This document shows positions 16,585 to 26,494 of a stretch of DNA of 64,000 nucleotides, in pieces. Source of the stretch: Croceibacterium ferulae. GTDB taxonomy: Bacteria; Pseudomonadota; Alphaproteobacteria; Sphingomonadales; Sphingomonadaceae. Both the position numbers and the translations under genes were made by a program. Numbering within the stretch: the first letter of the stretch is position 1; every line of letters starts with the position of its first letter. The notes beneath the pieces are model-generated. The model was given only the letters and a program-made list of their open reading frames with translations, made no database searches and was not told where the DNA came from. The stretch covers positions 62,001-126,000 of the forward strand of contig NZ_QZVQ01000004.1 of assembly GCF_003660445.1 (NCBI RefSeq). Direction: 5' to 3'.

Positions 16585-17988
16585 TCAGATGTGGATCGGC
16601 TTGCCCCGCACCGCCATCGCCGCTTCCTTGATCGCTTCCGAGTGGGTCGGATGCGCGTGGCAGGTATAGGCGATGTCTTCCGAAGTGGCGCCGAACTCCA
16701 TCGCTTGCGCCGCCTGCGCGATCATCGTGCCGGCCAGCGAGGAGACCATCCACACGCCCAGCACCTTGTCGCTGTCGGCATCGGCGATCACCTTGACCCA
16801 GCCGGTCGTGTCGCGGTTGGTCTTGGCGCGGCTGTTGGCGGCCATCGGAAACTTGCCGACCTTGATCTCGTGGCCCGCTTCCTTGGCGCCTTCTTCCGAC
16901 AGGCCCACGCCGGCGAATTCCGGCATGGTGTAGACCACGCTGGGGATCACGGCATGGTTCACGATGCCGACCTGCCCGGCGATGTTCTCCGCCACGGCGA
17001 TGCCTTCATCCTCGGCCTTGTGCGCCAGCATCGGGCCGGGGATCACGTCGCCGATCGCCCACACGCCGTCCGCCTTGGTGCGGAAATCGTGATCGGTCTC
17101 GATCTGGCCCTTGCCGTTCAGCTCCAGTCCGATCTTGTCCAGGGCGAGGCCGTCCGTGTTCGGCCGGCGGCCGATGGCGACCAGCACGCAATCCGCGTCC
17201 AGCGTCTCGGCCGCGCCGCCTGCGGAGGGTTCCAGCGTCAGTGTCGCGGTGCTGCCGTTGACGGCCACGCCGGTGACCTTGGTCGACAGGCGCAGCTCCA
17301 TGCCCTGCTTCTTGAACACCTTGGCGGCTTCCTTGCGGATCTCGCCATCCATGCCCGGCAGCAGCTGGTCCAGGAACTCGACCACGATGACCTCGGCACC
17401 CAGGCGGCGCCACACGCTGCCCAGTTCCAGCCCGATCACGCCGCCGCCGATCACGACCATGCGCTTCGGCACCTGCTTGAGCGCGATGGCGCCGGTGGAA
17501 TCGACCACCACGCCGGCCGCATTGTCGATCTCCACGCCCGGCAGCGGGGTGACGGAAGAGCCGGTGGCGATCACGATGTTCTTGGCGGTGACGGTTTGGC
17601 CGGCCACTTCCACGCTGTTGCCGCCGGTGAAGCTGGCCCGGCCCTTCAGCCAGGTGACCTTGTTCTTCTTGAACAGGTACTCGATGCCGCCGGTCAGTTC
17701 GCTGACGGCGGTCGACTTCTCGCCCATCATGGCCGGCAGGTCGAGCGTGACGCTGCCGACCTGCACGCCGAACTTCGCCAGCGTGCCGTCATGCGCTTCC
17801 TCGAACAGCTCCGACCCGTGCAGCAGCGCCTTGGACGGGATGCACCCGACATTCAGGCAGGTGCCGCCCAGCGTCTCGCGGCTTTCGGCGCAGGCGGTCT
17901 TCAGCCCCAGCTGCGCCGCGCGGATCGCGGCGACGTAGCCACCGGGACCGGCACCGATGACAAGGACGTCGTAATCGTGTTCAGCCAT
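16585..17988 (-). CDS. lpdA: Dihydrolipoyl dehydrogenase (E3)
   Basis: 467 residues from the ATG at 17988 with GGAAGAG upstream. Reoxidises the lipoyl arm of 2-oxoglutarate dehydrogenase and passes electrons to NAD+. FAD-binding GAGPGG at 12-17; redox-active disulfide Cys44/Cys49 in GGTCLNVGC; second nucleotide site GGGVIGLELGSVW; and the catalytic His-Glu pair in HAHPTHSEAIKEA near the C-terminus. Last gene of the mdh-sucD-sucA-sucB-lpd run. Confidence 0.97.
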   Translation of the reverse strand: MAEHDYDVLVIGAGPGGYVAAIRAAQLGLKTACAESRETLGGTCLNVGCIPSKALLHGSELFEEAHDGTLAKFGVQVGSVTLDLPAMMGEKSTAVSELTGGIEYLFKKNKVTWLKGRASFTGGNSVEVAGQTVTAKNIVIATGSSVTPLPGVEIDNAAGVVVDSTGAIALKQVPKRMVVIGGGVIGLELGSVWRRLGAEVIVVEFLDQLLPGMDGEIRKEAAKVFKKQGMELRLSTKVTGVAVNGSTATLTLEPSAGGAAETLDADCVLVAIGRRPNTDGLALDKIGLELNGKGQIETDHDFRTKADGVWAIGDVIPGPMLAHKAEDEGIAVAENIAGQVGIVNHAVIPSVVYTMPEFAGVGLSEEGAKEAGHEIKVGKFPMAANSRAKTNRDTTGWVKVIADADSDKVLGVWMVSSLAGTMIAQAAQAMEFGATSEDIAYTCHAHPTHSEAIKEAAMAVRGKPIHI

Positions 17989-18042
17989 TGCTCTTCCTTC
18001 CGTGCGTGCCGATGATGTGGGCACGAGCGGGTGAAATCAGAA

Positions 18043-18073
18043 GGCCGGCTGCTTCTGTGCGAAGCGGCCGGCC
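18043..18073 (-). other. Hairpin between sucB and lpd
   Basis: 13-pair stem (18043-18055 with 18061-18073, one G-T wobble, loop of 5) just downstream of the sucB stop. No proper T-run, so more likely partial attenuation or 3'-end protection than full termination. Confidence 0.5.
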
Positions 18074-18082
18074 CGTTTGTTC

Positions 18083-19324
18083 TTACAGGTCGATCAGCAG
18101 ACGCATCGGATCCTCGATCGCGTCCTTCATGATCTTCAGCGCGGTCACCGCCTCGCGCCCGTCGATGATGCGATGGTCGTAGCTCAGCGCCATGTACATC
18201 ATGGGGCGGATTACTACCTGGCCGTTCACAGCCACGGGGCGCTCGTCGATCCGGTGCAGGCCCAGCACAGCGCTCTGCGGCGGGTTGATGATTGGGGTCG
18301 ACATCAGCGAGCCGAACACGCCGCCATTGGAGATGGTGAAGGTGCCGCCGGCCATGTCGGCCATGGTCAGCGCGCCTTCCTTGGCCTTCTTGCCGAAGCC
18401 GGCGATCGCCTGCTCGATTTCGGCGAAGCTCATCGATTCCACATTGCGCACCACCGGCACGACCAGCCCGTTGGGGGCGCTGACCGCGACGGAAAGATCC
18501 ACGTACTTGTGGTAGATGATCTCGTCGCCTTCCATCCGCGCGTTCACCGCGGGGACGTCCTTCAGCGCCAGGCAGGCCGCCTTGGCGAAGAAGCTCATGA
18601 AGCCGAGCTTGATGTTGTGCTTCTTGGCGAACACGTCCTTGTAGGCTTCGCGGGCGGCGATCACCGCGCTCATGTCCACATCGTTGAACGTGGTCAGCAG
18701 CGCGGCCGTGTCCTGCGCGCTCTTCAGCCGCTTGGCGATGGTCTGGCGCAGGCGGGTCATCTTGACCCGCTCTTCCGACCGGTCCGGGCCACCCGACGAC
18801 GCGGGCGCCGCTGCGCTGGCCGGGGCCGAGGTGCTGGCGCCCGGAGTGTCCTTCTTCGCCTGAGCGGCGGCGAGGACGTCTTCCTTGGTCAGGCGGCCAT
18901 CCTTGCCGGTGCCCTTGACCGAAGCCGGGTCAATGCCGTGTTCCAGCACCGCGCGGCGCACGGAGGGGGACAGGGACTGGTCACCGGACACCTCGCCATT
19001 GCCGGCGGCGGGAGCCGCAGCCGGGGCAGGGGTGGGTGCCGGAGCGGCCGAAGCGGCGGCGGGGGCTGCGCCGGAGGAGGCGCCGGCCTGGTCGTTGACG
19101 GTCGCGATCACTGCGCCGACCTCGACCGTGTCGCCGACCTGCACCAGATAGTCGCCCATGAACCCGGCCACGGGGGAGGGGACCTCCACCGCCACCTTGT
19201 CAGTTTCCAGGCTGCAGATCGGCTCGTCAGCGGCAACCGCCTCGCCGGGCTTCTTCAGCCATTCGCCAATGGTCGCCTCGGCCACCGATTCCCCCAGCAC
19301 GGGGACCTTAACTTCAATCGCCAT
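18083..19324 (-). CDS. sucB: 2-oxoglutarate dehydrogenase E2 (dihydrolipoyl succinyltransferase)
   Basis: 413 residues. Lipoyl domain at 1-78 with lipoylated Lys43 in [10 protein letters not shown]; Ala/Pro-rich linker (about 85-115); a peripheral-subunit binding domain (about 118-155, [19 protein letters not shown]); a second Ala/Pro linker; then the catalytic domain ending in the HRxxDG motif [13 protein letters not shown] and the typical RLLIDL terminus. Forms the core of the 2-oxoglutarate dehydrogenase complex. Starts 15 bases after the sucA stop. Confidence 0.97.
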   Translation of the reverse strand: MAIEVKVPVLGESVAEATIGEWLKKPGEAVAADEPICSLETDKVAVEVPSPVAGFMGDYLVQVGDTVEVGAVIATVNDQAGASSGAAPAAASAAPAPTPAPAAAPAAGNGEVSGDQSLSPSVRRAVLEHGIDPASVKGTGKDGRLTKEDVLAAAQAKKDTPGASTSAPASAAAPASSGGPDRSEERVKMTRLRQTIAKRLKSAQDTAALLTTFNDVDMSAVIAAREAYKDVFAKKHNIKLGFMSFFAKAACLALKDVPAVNARMEGDEIIYHKYVDLSVAVSAPNGLVVPVVRNVESMSFAEIEQAIAGFGKKAKEGALTMADMAGGTFTISNGGVFGSLMSTPIINPPQSAVLGLHRIDERPVAVNGQVVIRPMMYMALSYDHRIIDGREAVTALKIMKDAIEDPMRLLIDL

Positions 19325-19339
19325 GTCGATTTCCTGCCA

Positions 19340-22159
19340 TCAATTCTGCGAAAGGCCGAGGGCGGCCGAAACGAGTGCTTCCTGCTGTGCCTTGTGCCGG
19401 CTGGCGAGGCCCGTCGCCGGGGAGGCGGAGGCGTCGCGGCCGGCATAGGTCGGCCGCATGCCGGTCTTGCCCGCTGCGCCCAGCGCCTCCTCGATCCGGC
19501 TTTCGACGAAGAACCAGGCGCCGTTGTTCTTCGGCTCCTCCTGGCACCACACCACCTCCTGCAGATTGGTCATGCGCGCAATGCGATCGGCCAGCGGCTC
19601 GCCCGGGAAGGGATAAAGCTGCTCCACGCGAACCACGGAAACGTCCTGCAACCCTTCCTTGTCGCGCGCCTCGAACAGGTCGTAGGCGACCTTGCCGCTG
19701 CACAGCACCAGGCGGCGGACCTTCTCGTCCGCCACGGGGGTGGGATCGGACAGCAGCCGCTGGAAGTGGCTGGTGCCCTGGAAATCGGCCGCGGCGCTCT
19801 TGGCCTGCGGGTGACGCAACAGCGACTTCGGCGTCATGATCACCATCGGCTTGCGGAACGGCCGCAGCATCTGCCGGCGCAGCACGTGGAAGTAGTTCGC
19901 CGGGCTGGTGATGTTCAGCACCTGCAGATTGTCGTCCGCGCACAGCTGCAGGAAACGTTCCAGGCGGGCGCTGGAATGTTCCGGTCCCTGGCCTTCATAA
20001 CCATGCGGCAGCAGCAGCACCAGGCCATTGGCACGCAGCCACTTGGACTCGCCCGATGCGATATACTGATCGATGATGATCTGCGCGCCATTGGCGAAGT
20101 CGCCGAACTGCGCCTCCCACAACACCAGCGTCTTGGGGTCGGCCAGCGCGAAGCCGTATTCGAAGCCCAGCACGCCATATTCGGACAGTGGGCTGTCATA
20201 GACCTCGAACTTGCCATGCGGCAGAGAGGCAAGCGGCACAAACTTGCGCTCGTCCTGCTGGTCCACCCAGATCGCATGCCGCTGGCTGAAGGTGCCGCGG
20301 CCTGAATCCTGCCCGGACAGACGCACGCCGAACCCTTCGGTCACCAGGCTGCCGAAGGCGAGCGATTCCGCCGTGGCCCAGTCGAAGCCTTCGCCGCTGT
20401 CGAACATGGCACGGCGGCCGTCGATCACGCGGCTGAGCGTCTTGTGCACGGTCAGGTCGTCGGGAATGGTGGTCAGCGTGCGCCCCAGGCTGTCGAACAG
20501 CTTGGGGCTGACGGCCGTTTCCACATTGCGCGGCGCGGTTTCCGGATCGGCCGGCTTGTGCAGCCCGCTCCAGCGGCCGGCGAACCAGTCCGCCTCGTTC
20601 GGCTTGTAGGACTTGGCGGCCTCGAACTCGTCAGCCAGCACGGCCTCGAACTCGGAACGCATCGCGTCCGCATCATTGCCCGTCACCACGCCTTCGGCGG
20701 AGAGGCGCTGCGCGTAAAGCTCGCTGACCCGTGCATGGCTGCGGATCTGGGAATACATCAGCGGCTGGGTGAAGCTGGGCTCGTCGCCTTCATTGTGACC
20801 GAACCGGCGGTAGCACCACATGTCGATCACGATATCGCGCCGGAACTGCTGGCGGTACTCGATCGCCAGCTTGCAGGCGAAGGTCACCGCTTCCGGATCG
20901 TCGCCGTTCACATGCAGGATCGGCGCCATCACGCCCTTCGCCACGTCGGACGGGTAGGGGCTGGAGCGCGCGAATTGCGGGCTGGTGGTGAAGCCGATCT
21001 GGTTGTTGATGATGAAGTGCAGGCAACCGCCGGTGTCGTAGCCGTTCAGGCCCGACAGACCCAGACACTCCCAAACGATGCCCTGGCCCGCAAAGGCGGC
21101 ATCGCCGTGGATCAGCACGGGGAGAACCTGCTGGTGCTTGCTCAGATCGTCACGCTGCGCCTGCTGCGCGCGGACCTTGCCCAGCACAACGGGGTTGACC
21201 GTCTCAAGGTGCGAAGGGTTCGGCACCAGGCTCATATGGACGGAGGTGCCGTCGAACTCACGATCGGTGCTGGTGCCCAGGTGATACTTCACATCGCCCG
21301 AACCACCGACATCGTCGGGATTGGCGCTGCCGCCTGAGAATTCGTGAAAGATCACGCGATATGGCTTGGCCATCACGTTGGCGAGGACATTCAGCCGGCC
21401 GCGATGGGCCATGCCGTACACGATCTCGCGCACGCCCAGCGCGCCGCCATACTTGATCACCGCTTCCAGCGCGGGGATCATGCTTTCGCCGCCGTCGAGG
21501 CCGAAACGCTTGGTGCCGACATACTTCTTGGCCAGGAACTTCTCGTATTCCTCGCCCCGGATCACCGCCTGCAGGATGGCGCGCTTGCCTTCATGCGTGA
21601 AGGTGACGACCTTGTCCGGCCCTTCGATGCGGTCCTGCAGGAAGCGGCGCTCATCCACATCGGCGATGTGCATGTATTCCAAGCCGACCTTGCCGCAATA
21701 GTTGGCTTGCAGCACTTCCAGCAGCTTGGCGGGCTTGACCCAGTTCAGGCCCAGATTGCCGCCGACATAGACGTCGCGTTCCAGCGCCGCACCGGTGAAG
21801 TCGTGCCATTCCAGCGTCAGATCTTCGGGCAGGTCGCGCTTCGACAGGCCCAGCGGGTCCAGCTGCGCCGCCAGATGCCCGCGGACGCGGTAGGAGCGGA
21901 TCAGCAGCATGGCGCGGATCGAATCGCCCGCGGCCTGCTCCACCTGGCTGGCGTCCAGCGCCTTGCCGGCCTTTGCCGCCGCTTCCTTCACCACCACGCT
22001 CATCCGCGTGGGGTCCATGGCCATGGCCATGTCGTCACCCGCCGCAGTTCCGGCATTGCCTTCCGTCAGCGGCCAGTTGGCATTGCGCCAGCTGGGGCCG
22101 GGCTGCGGCCCGTCCTGATCGGTCAGCTCGGGGAGAAAGGATTGCGCTTCGTTACCCAT
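19340..22159 (-). CDS. sucA: 2-oxoglutarate dehydrogenase E1
   Basis: 939 residues from the ATG at 22159 (MGNEAQSFLPELTDQDG). Thiamine-diphosphate-dependent decarboxylase of 2-oxoglutarate. Seen: VYGMAHRGRLNVLANV, VLIHGDAAFAGQGIVWE (ThDP/Mg site), RRFGHNEGDEPSFTQPLMY, and the C-terminal transketolase-like half with FEYGFALADPKTLVLWEAQF. Length is normal for the family. It lies 86 bases after sucD, an interval carrying a 10-bp perfect hairpin, and 15 bases before sucB. Confidence 0.97.
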   Translation of the reverse strand: MGNEAQSFLPELTDQDGPQPGPSWRNANWPLTEGNAGTAAGDDMAMAMDPTRMSVVVKEAAAKAGKALDASQVEQAAGDSIRAMLLIRSYRVRGHLAAQLDPLGLSKRDLPEDLTLEWHDFTGAALERDVYVGGNLGLNWVKPAKLLEVLQANYCGKVGLEYMHIADVDERRFLQDRIEGPDKVVTFTHEGKRAILQAVIRGEEYEKFLAKKYVGTKRFGLDGGESMIPALEAVIKYGGALGVREIVYGMAHRGRLNVLANVMAKPYRVIFHEFSGGSANPDDVGGSGDVKYHLGTSTDREFDGTSVHMSLVPNPSHLETVNPVVLGKVRAQQAQRDDLSKHQQVLPVLIHGDAAFAGQGIVWECLGLSGLNGYDTGGCLHFIINNQIGFTTSPQFARSSPYPSDVAKGVMAPILHVNGDDPEAVTFACKLAIEYRQQFRRDIVIDMWCYRRFGHNEGDEPSFTQPLMYSQIRSHARVSELYAQRLSAEGVVTGNDADAMRSEFEAVLADEFEAAKSYKPNEADWFAGRWSGLHKPADPETAPRNVETAVSPKLFDSLGRTLTTIPDDLTVHKTLSRVIDGRRAMFDSGEGFDWATAESLAFGSLVTEGFGVRLSGQDSGRGTFSQRHAIWVDQQDERKFVPLASLPHGKFEVYDSPLSEYGVLGFEYGFALADPKTLVLWEAQFGDFANGAQIIIDQYIASGESKWLRANGLVLLLPHGYEGQGPEHSSARLERFLQLCADDNLQVLNITSPANYFHVLRRQMLRPFRKPMVIMTPKSLLRHPQAKSAAADFQGTSHFQRLLSDPTPVADEKVRRLVLCSGKVAYDLFEARDKEGLQDVSVVRVEQLYPFPGEPLADRIARMTNLQEVVWCQEEPKNNGAWFFVESRIEEALGAAGKTGMRPTYAGRDASASPATGLASRHKAQQEALVSAALGLSQN

Positions 22160-22205
22160 TGTCGGTTCCAGACCTGTATGTGCCCGCGTGCCGCGGCAGG
22201 TATTG

Positions 22206-22233
22206 CGGCGCCCCATGATGTGGTGGGGCGCCG
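22206..22233 (-). other. Hairpin between sucD and sucA
   Basis: Perfect 10-bp stem (22206-22215 with 22224-22233, loop of 8), 12 bases after the sucD stop and without a T-run. Likely modulates how far transcripts started at mdh reach into sucA, or protects the upstream mRNA end. Confidence 0.55.
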
Positions 22234-22245
22234 GTATTCAAGCAA

Positions 22246-23136
22246 TCACACCCGTTCCTTGAGCAGCGCGTCCAGCGTGCTGCCCAGCTCGGACGGGGAG
22301 TTGGCGACGCGGATGCCGGCCTCTTCCATCGCCGCGATCTTGTCTTCCGCGCCACCCTGGCCGCCGGAGACGATCGCACCTGCATGGCCCATGCGCCGTC
22401 CCGGAGGGGCGGTGCGGCCGGCGATGAAGCCGACCATCGGCTTCGAACGGCCGCGCTTCGCCTCGTCCTTCAGGAACTGCGCGGCTTCTTCTTCCGCCGA
22501 GCCGCCGATCTCGCCGATCATGATGATCGACTTGGTCTCGTCATCGGCCAGGAACAGTTCCAGCACGTCGATGAAGTTGGTGCCGTTCACCGGGTCGCCG
22601 CCGATGCCGACGGCCGTGGTCTGGCCCAGGCCGGCATTCGTGGTCTGGAACACCGCTTCGTAGGTCAGGGTGCCCGAGCGGCTGACGACGCCGACCGAAC
22701 CCTTGGAGAAGATGGAGCCCGGCATGATGCCGATCTTGCACTCGTTCGGCGTCAGCACGCCGGGGCAGTTCGGGCCGATCAGGCGGCTCTTGCTGCCGCT
22801 GAGCGCACGCTTCACGCGCACCATGTCAAGCACGGGCACGCCTTCGGTGATGCACACGATCAGCTCCATCTCGGCGTCGATCGCCTCCAGGATGGAATCG
22901 GCGGCGAATGGCGGCGGCACGTAGATGCAGCTGGCGGTCGCGCCGGTCGCGGCCTTGGCCTCCGCCACCGTGTCATAGACCGGCAGGTTGATGTGGGTCG
23001 TGCCGCCCTTGCCGGGGGTCACGCCGCCGACCATCTGCGTGCCGTAGGCCAGCGCCTGTTCGGTGTGGAAGGTGCCGGTGGCACCGGTCATGCCTTGCGT
23101 GATGACCTTGGTGTTCTTGTCGACGAGAATGCTCAT
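22246..23136 (-). CDS. sucD: Succinate-CoA ligase alpha subunit
   Basis: 296 residues. Alpha subunit of the enzyme that makes ATP/GTP from succinyl-CoA. CoA-binding N-terminus [20 protein letters not shown] with [18 protein letters not shown], and the phosphohistidine loop [18 protein letters not shown]. It starts 11 bases after the mdh stop. The beta subunit gene sucC, its obligatory partner, is not next to it and not in this window. Confidence 0.97.
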   Translation of the reverse strand: MSILVDKNTKVITQGMTGATGTFHTEQALAYGTQMVGGVTPGKGGTTHINLPVYDTVAEAKAATGATASCIYVPPPFAADSILEAIDAEMELIVCITEGVPVLDMVRVKRALSGSKSRLIGPNCPGVLTPNECKIGIMPGSIFSKGSVGVVSRSGTLTYEAVFQTTNAGLGQTTAVGIGGDPVNGTNFIDVLELFLADDETKSIIMIGEIGGSAEEEAAQFLKDEAKRGRSKPMVGFIAGRTAPPGRRMGHAGAIVSGGQGGAEDKIAAMEEAGIRVANSPSELGSTLDALLKERV

Positions 23137-23147
23137 GTCCGTCCCTT

Positions 23148-24239
<1,092 letters not shown>

Positions 24240-24346
24240 CTAAAAGGGTGCTCAGAAAACTGTTTGTGATATCAGTTCGCAGGAGCGATAAAGGCTGATC
24301 AGAGCCCCTGAGGCTGAACGTCAGACCGGGCGACTGGAGCGACGAA

Positions 24347-24375
24347 TTGACGCTTGAGACTATGGATCATATATG
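24347..24375 (+). promoter_or_regulatory. Predicted promoter of the ParD-like/map pair
   Basis: TTGACG (24347-24352), 17-base spacer, TATATG (24370-24375). Good -35 and spacing, fair -10. Predicted start of transcription is near 24382, which leaves about 26 bases of leader before the ATG at 24408. It also argues against the earlier in-frame Met codons. Confidence 0.5.
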
Positions 24376-24407
24376 GATCGTGTATGGAATGGCAGCAGGG
24401 CGAACTG

Positions 24408-24611
24408 ATGGGCATCGTGAAAATCGACGACGATCTGCACGAGGAGGTGCGCAAGGCCAGCACCGTGATGTGCCGGTCGATCAACGCCCAGGCAGAGTTC
24501 TGGCTGAAGATCGGCATGCTTGCCGAAGCGAATCCGACGGTGTCGTTCAACGAGATCGTGAAGGCCGAACTCGCCGCGGCTCGCGTTTCGCTGGTCCAGG
24601 CGGCGGCCTGA
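24408..24611 (+). CDS. ParD-like antitoxin-family protein
   Basis: 67 residues from the ATG at 24408 (AGGGCG 8 bases upstream). Sequence MGIVKIDDDLHEEVRKAST then CRSINAQAEFWLKIGML and NPTVSFNEIVKAEL matches the ParD_like family (PF11903 as I recall it): a short strand followed by two helices, the ribbon-helix-helix DNA-binding layout of ParD antitoxins. Its stop is one base from the start of a methionine aminopeptidase, so the two are certainly cotranscribed and probably translationally coupled. In ordinary toxin-antitoxin loci a ParE/RelE toxin would follow; here none does. May repress the promoter at 24347. Confidence 0.85.
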   Translation: MGIVKIDDDLHEEVRKASTVMCRSINAQAEFWLKIGMLAEANPTVSFNEIVKAELAAARVSLVQAAA

Positions 24612-24612
24612 C

Positions 24613-25392
24613 ATGGTGAAGACGACGGACGAACTGGCGCTGATGCGCGTCTCCGGCAGGTTGCTGGCGTCGGTGTTCGAGATGCTGGACAGGCGAGACC
24701 TCGCCGGCATGTCCACCTTGCAGATCAATGATCTGGTGGAGCGTTTCATCACCGTTGACCTTTCCGCCCGTCCAGCGAGCAAGGGGCAGTATGGCTTCAG
24801 GTTCGTGCTGAACAGCTCGATCAACCAGGTCGTCTGCCACGGCGTGCCCGATGCGGACGAGATCGTCCGGGATGGCGACATCGTCAATCTGGACATCACG
24901 CTGGAGAAGAACGGCTTCATCGCGGATTCGAGCAAGACCTATGTGGTCGGAACCGTCCGGCCCGCCACCAGGCGGCTGGTGCAGGTGGCGCAGGAGGCGA
25001 TGTGGCAGGGCATCCGGCAGGTGCGTCCGGGCGCGCATGTCGGCGATATCGGCCATGCGATCGACCGCTATGCGAAGAAGAACGGCTATTCCGTGGTGCG
25101 GGAGTTCTGCGGCCATGGCATCGGCCGGGAGATGCACGAGGCGCCGGAGGTGCTGAATTTCGGTCGTCCGGGCACGGGTGCGCGGCTGCGGGAAGGGATG
25201 GTCTTCACCGTGGAGCCGATGATCAACCAGGGCAGCCGCAAGGTCTTCACCCGGGACGATGGCTGGACGGTGGTGACCAGCGACGGGAAGCTGTCCGCGC
25301 AGTTCGAGCACACGGTTGCGGTCACGGCGAACGGGGTGGAGGTGCTGACCTTGCGGACCGGCGAGACACCCGGGCGGGCGCTGGCGGCCTGA
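24613..25392 (+). CDS. map: Type I methionine aminopeptidase paired with ParD-like protein
   Basis: 259 residues. Removes N-terminal Met from nascent proteins. All metal and catalytic residues of the pita-bread fold are present: His in VCHGVPD, Asp in NLDITL, Asp in IADSSKTYVVG, two His in CGHGIGREMHEAPE, Glu in FTVEPMIN and Glu in SAQFEHTVAVT. So it should be active. The segment before the first His reads QYGFRFVLNSSINQVVCHG, where housekeeping enzymes usually have a G-Y-P-x-S-x-C-x-S-x-N pattern; the pocket Cys and Pro are missing. It lies one base after the ParD-like gene, inside the same transcript. Probably a second, specialised aminopeptidase; whether another map exists is outside the window. 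Confidence 0.93.
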   Translation: MVKTTDELALMRVSGRLLASVFEMLDRRDLAGMSTLQINDLVERFITVDLSARPASKGQYGFRFVLNSSINQVVCHGVPDADEIVRDGDIVNLDITLEKNGFIADSSKTYVVGTVRPATRRLVQVAQEAMWQGIRQVRPGAHVGDIGHAIDRYAKKNGYSVVREFCGHGIGREMHEAPEVLNFGRPGTGARLREGMVFTVEPMINQGSRKVFTRDDGWTVVTSDGKLSAQFEHTVAVTANGVEVLTLRTGETPGRALAA

Positions 25393-25408
25393 CGGTTGCC
25401 GGGACGGC

Positions 25409-26422
25409 TCAGACCGCCAGCTGCACCGGCGGCAGGCGCACGCCGAGTCCGCCCAGCCGGGTCACCAGCAGCTGGCGGATCGGCTGCCAGAAGGCCGACA
25501 GGCTCAGCAGGGCGGAACCGATCACCAGCGCCGTCACGGCCCAGCTCACCTCCACCGCGCCTGTCGTGCGGATCAGCGACGCCATGGCATAGAGCACATA
25601 GACCAGGCTGGACACCAGCAGGGCCCGGCGGTCGACCGCAAGCGCCACCATCGCGAACAGCAGGTACAGCAGCACCACCGCGATCGCCGTGCCGGTCCCG
25701 ATCTCCGATCCGAACACGCCCAGCATCTGAAACGCGGGATGCGCGATCATGGGCGCTGCCGCCAGGTGCAGCCAGAAGGCGACATCGGCGCGACGGGTGG
25801 TGCGCTCCCGATCCGACAGGTCCCAGCGCATGGCAAGGGCGAACACGGCCAGTCCCGCCAGCAGCAGCAAGGGCCAGATCGCCCGCTCGGCATCGGGAAT
25901 GGCCGCCATTACCAGCCCCAGCGCCAGGCCCGCCATTGCCGCAGCGCCCGCGGCCACGGTGATCGGCACTGCGAAACGGCGCCAGTGCAGCCAGGCCGCT
26001 GCCCCCGCGGCCGCCGCGATCCCGGCGGCAAACAGGGCCTCGACCCGCTCCGAAGCGGGCGGCGCCAGCGCGAACAGCGCCTGTGCGACCCCGCCGACAA
26101 AGGCGAGCAGCAGCAGGATGCTCGGCAGCGCCATGCGGCGCCGCGCAGTGAAGAACAGCGCGAGCGCCCATGCGGCCGCGGCGACGAACACGCCCGACAG
26201 CGGTGCCGCGATGGCCGAGCTAAGCTCCGACAATGCCACCAGCAGCAGCACCAGGGCGATGGAGACGAAGATGTCGTTGAACCCGGTGATCAGCCGGAAA
26301 TGCTCCTCGTCCACGGCCGGCGTTGCGCGGGCGGCGGCGACATGGTTGCGGAAGTCGGTTGCCACCTGCGGCGGCATCACGCCGGCAGAGACGGCCGCGT
26401 CGATATCGCTTTCGCTGTACAT
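25409..26422 (-). CDS. Polytopic membrane protein, unknown function
   Basis: 337 residues. A soluble N-terminal helix pair (MYSESDIDAAVSAGVMPPQV, FRLITGFNDIFVSI) is followed by about ten closely spaced hydrophobic segments of Ala/Leu/Val composition. The start of the protein recalls the DUF2157 family, a predicted membrane protein with a short cytosolic head, but I cannot confirm it. Convergent with map (16 bases between the stops) and downstream of cpaF with a 72-base gap. Confidence 0.7.
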   Translation of the reverse strand: MYSESDIDAAVSAGVMPPQVATDFRNHVAAARATPAVDEEHFRLITGFNDIFVSIALVLLLVALSELSSAIAAPLSGVFVAAAAWALALFFTARRRMALPSILLLLAFVGGVAQALFALAPPASERVEALFAAGIAAAAGAAAWLHWRRFAVPITVAAGAAAMAGLALGLVMAAIPDAERAIWPLLLLAGLAVFALAMRWDLSDRERTTRRADVAFWLHLAAAPMIAHPAFQMLGVFGSEIGTGTAIAVVLLYLLFAMVALAVDRRALLVSSLVYVLYAMASLIRTTGAVEVSWAVTALVIGSALLSLSAFWQPIRQLLVTRLGGLGVRLPPVQLAV

Positions 26423-26494
26423 GCGCGGGCTCCCTGTTGCCGGCCGAGGATAGCAGGGGGGCGCGCCGCTTCAATACGGCATTTGCGGCGTGGG

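Noticed and set aside
18077-20305. 742-codon plus-strand frame opposite sucB and sucA
   Set aside because: Antisense to two certain TCA genes, no ribosome site, biased composition.
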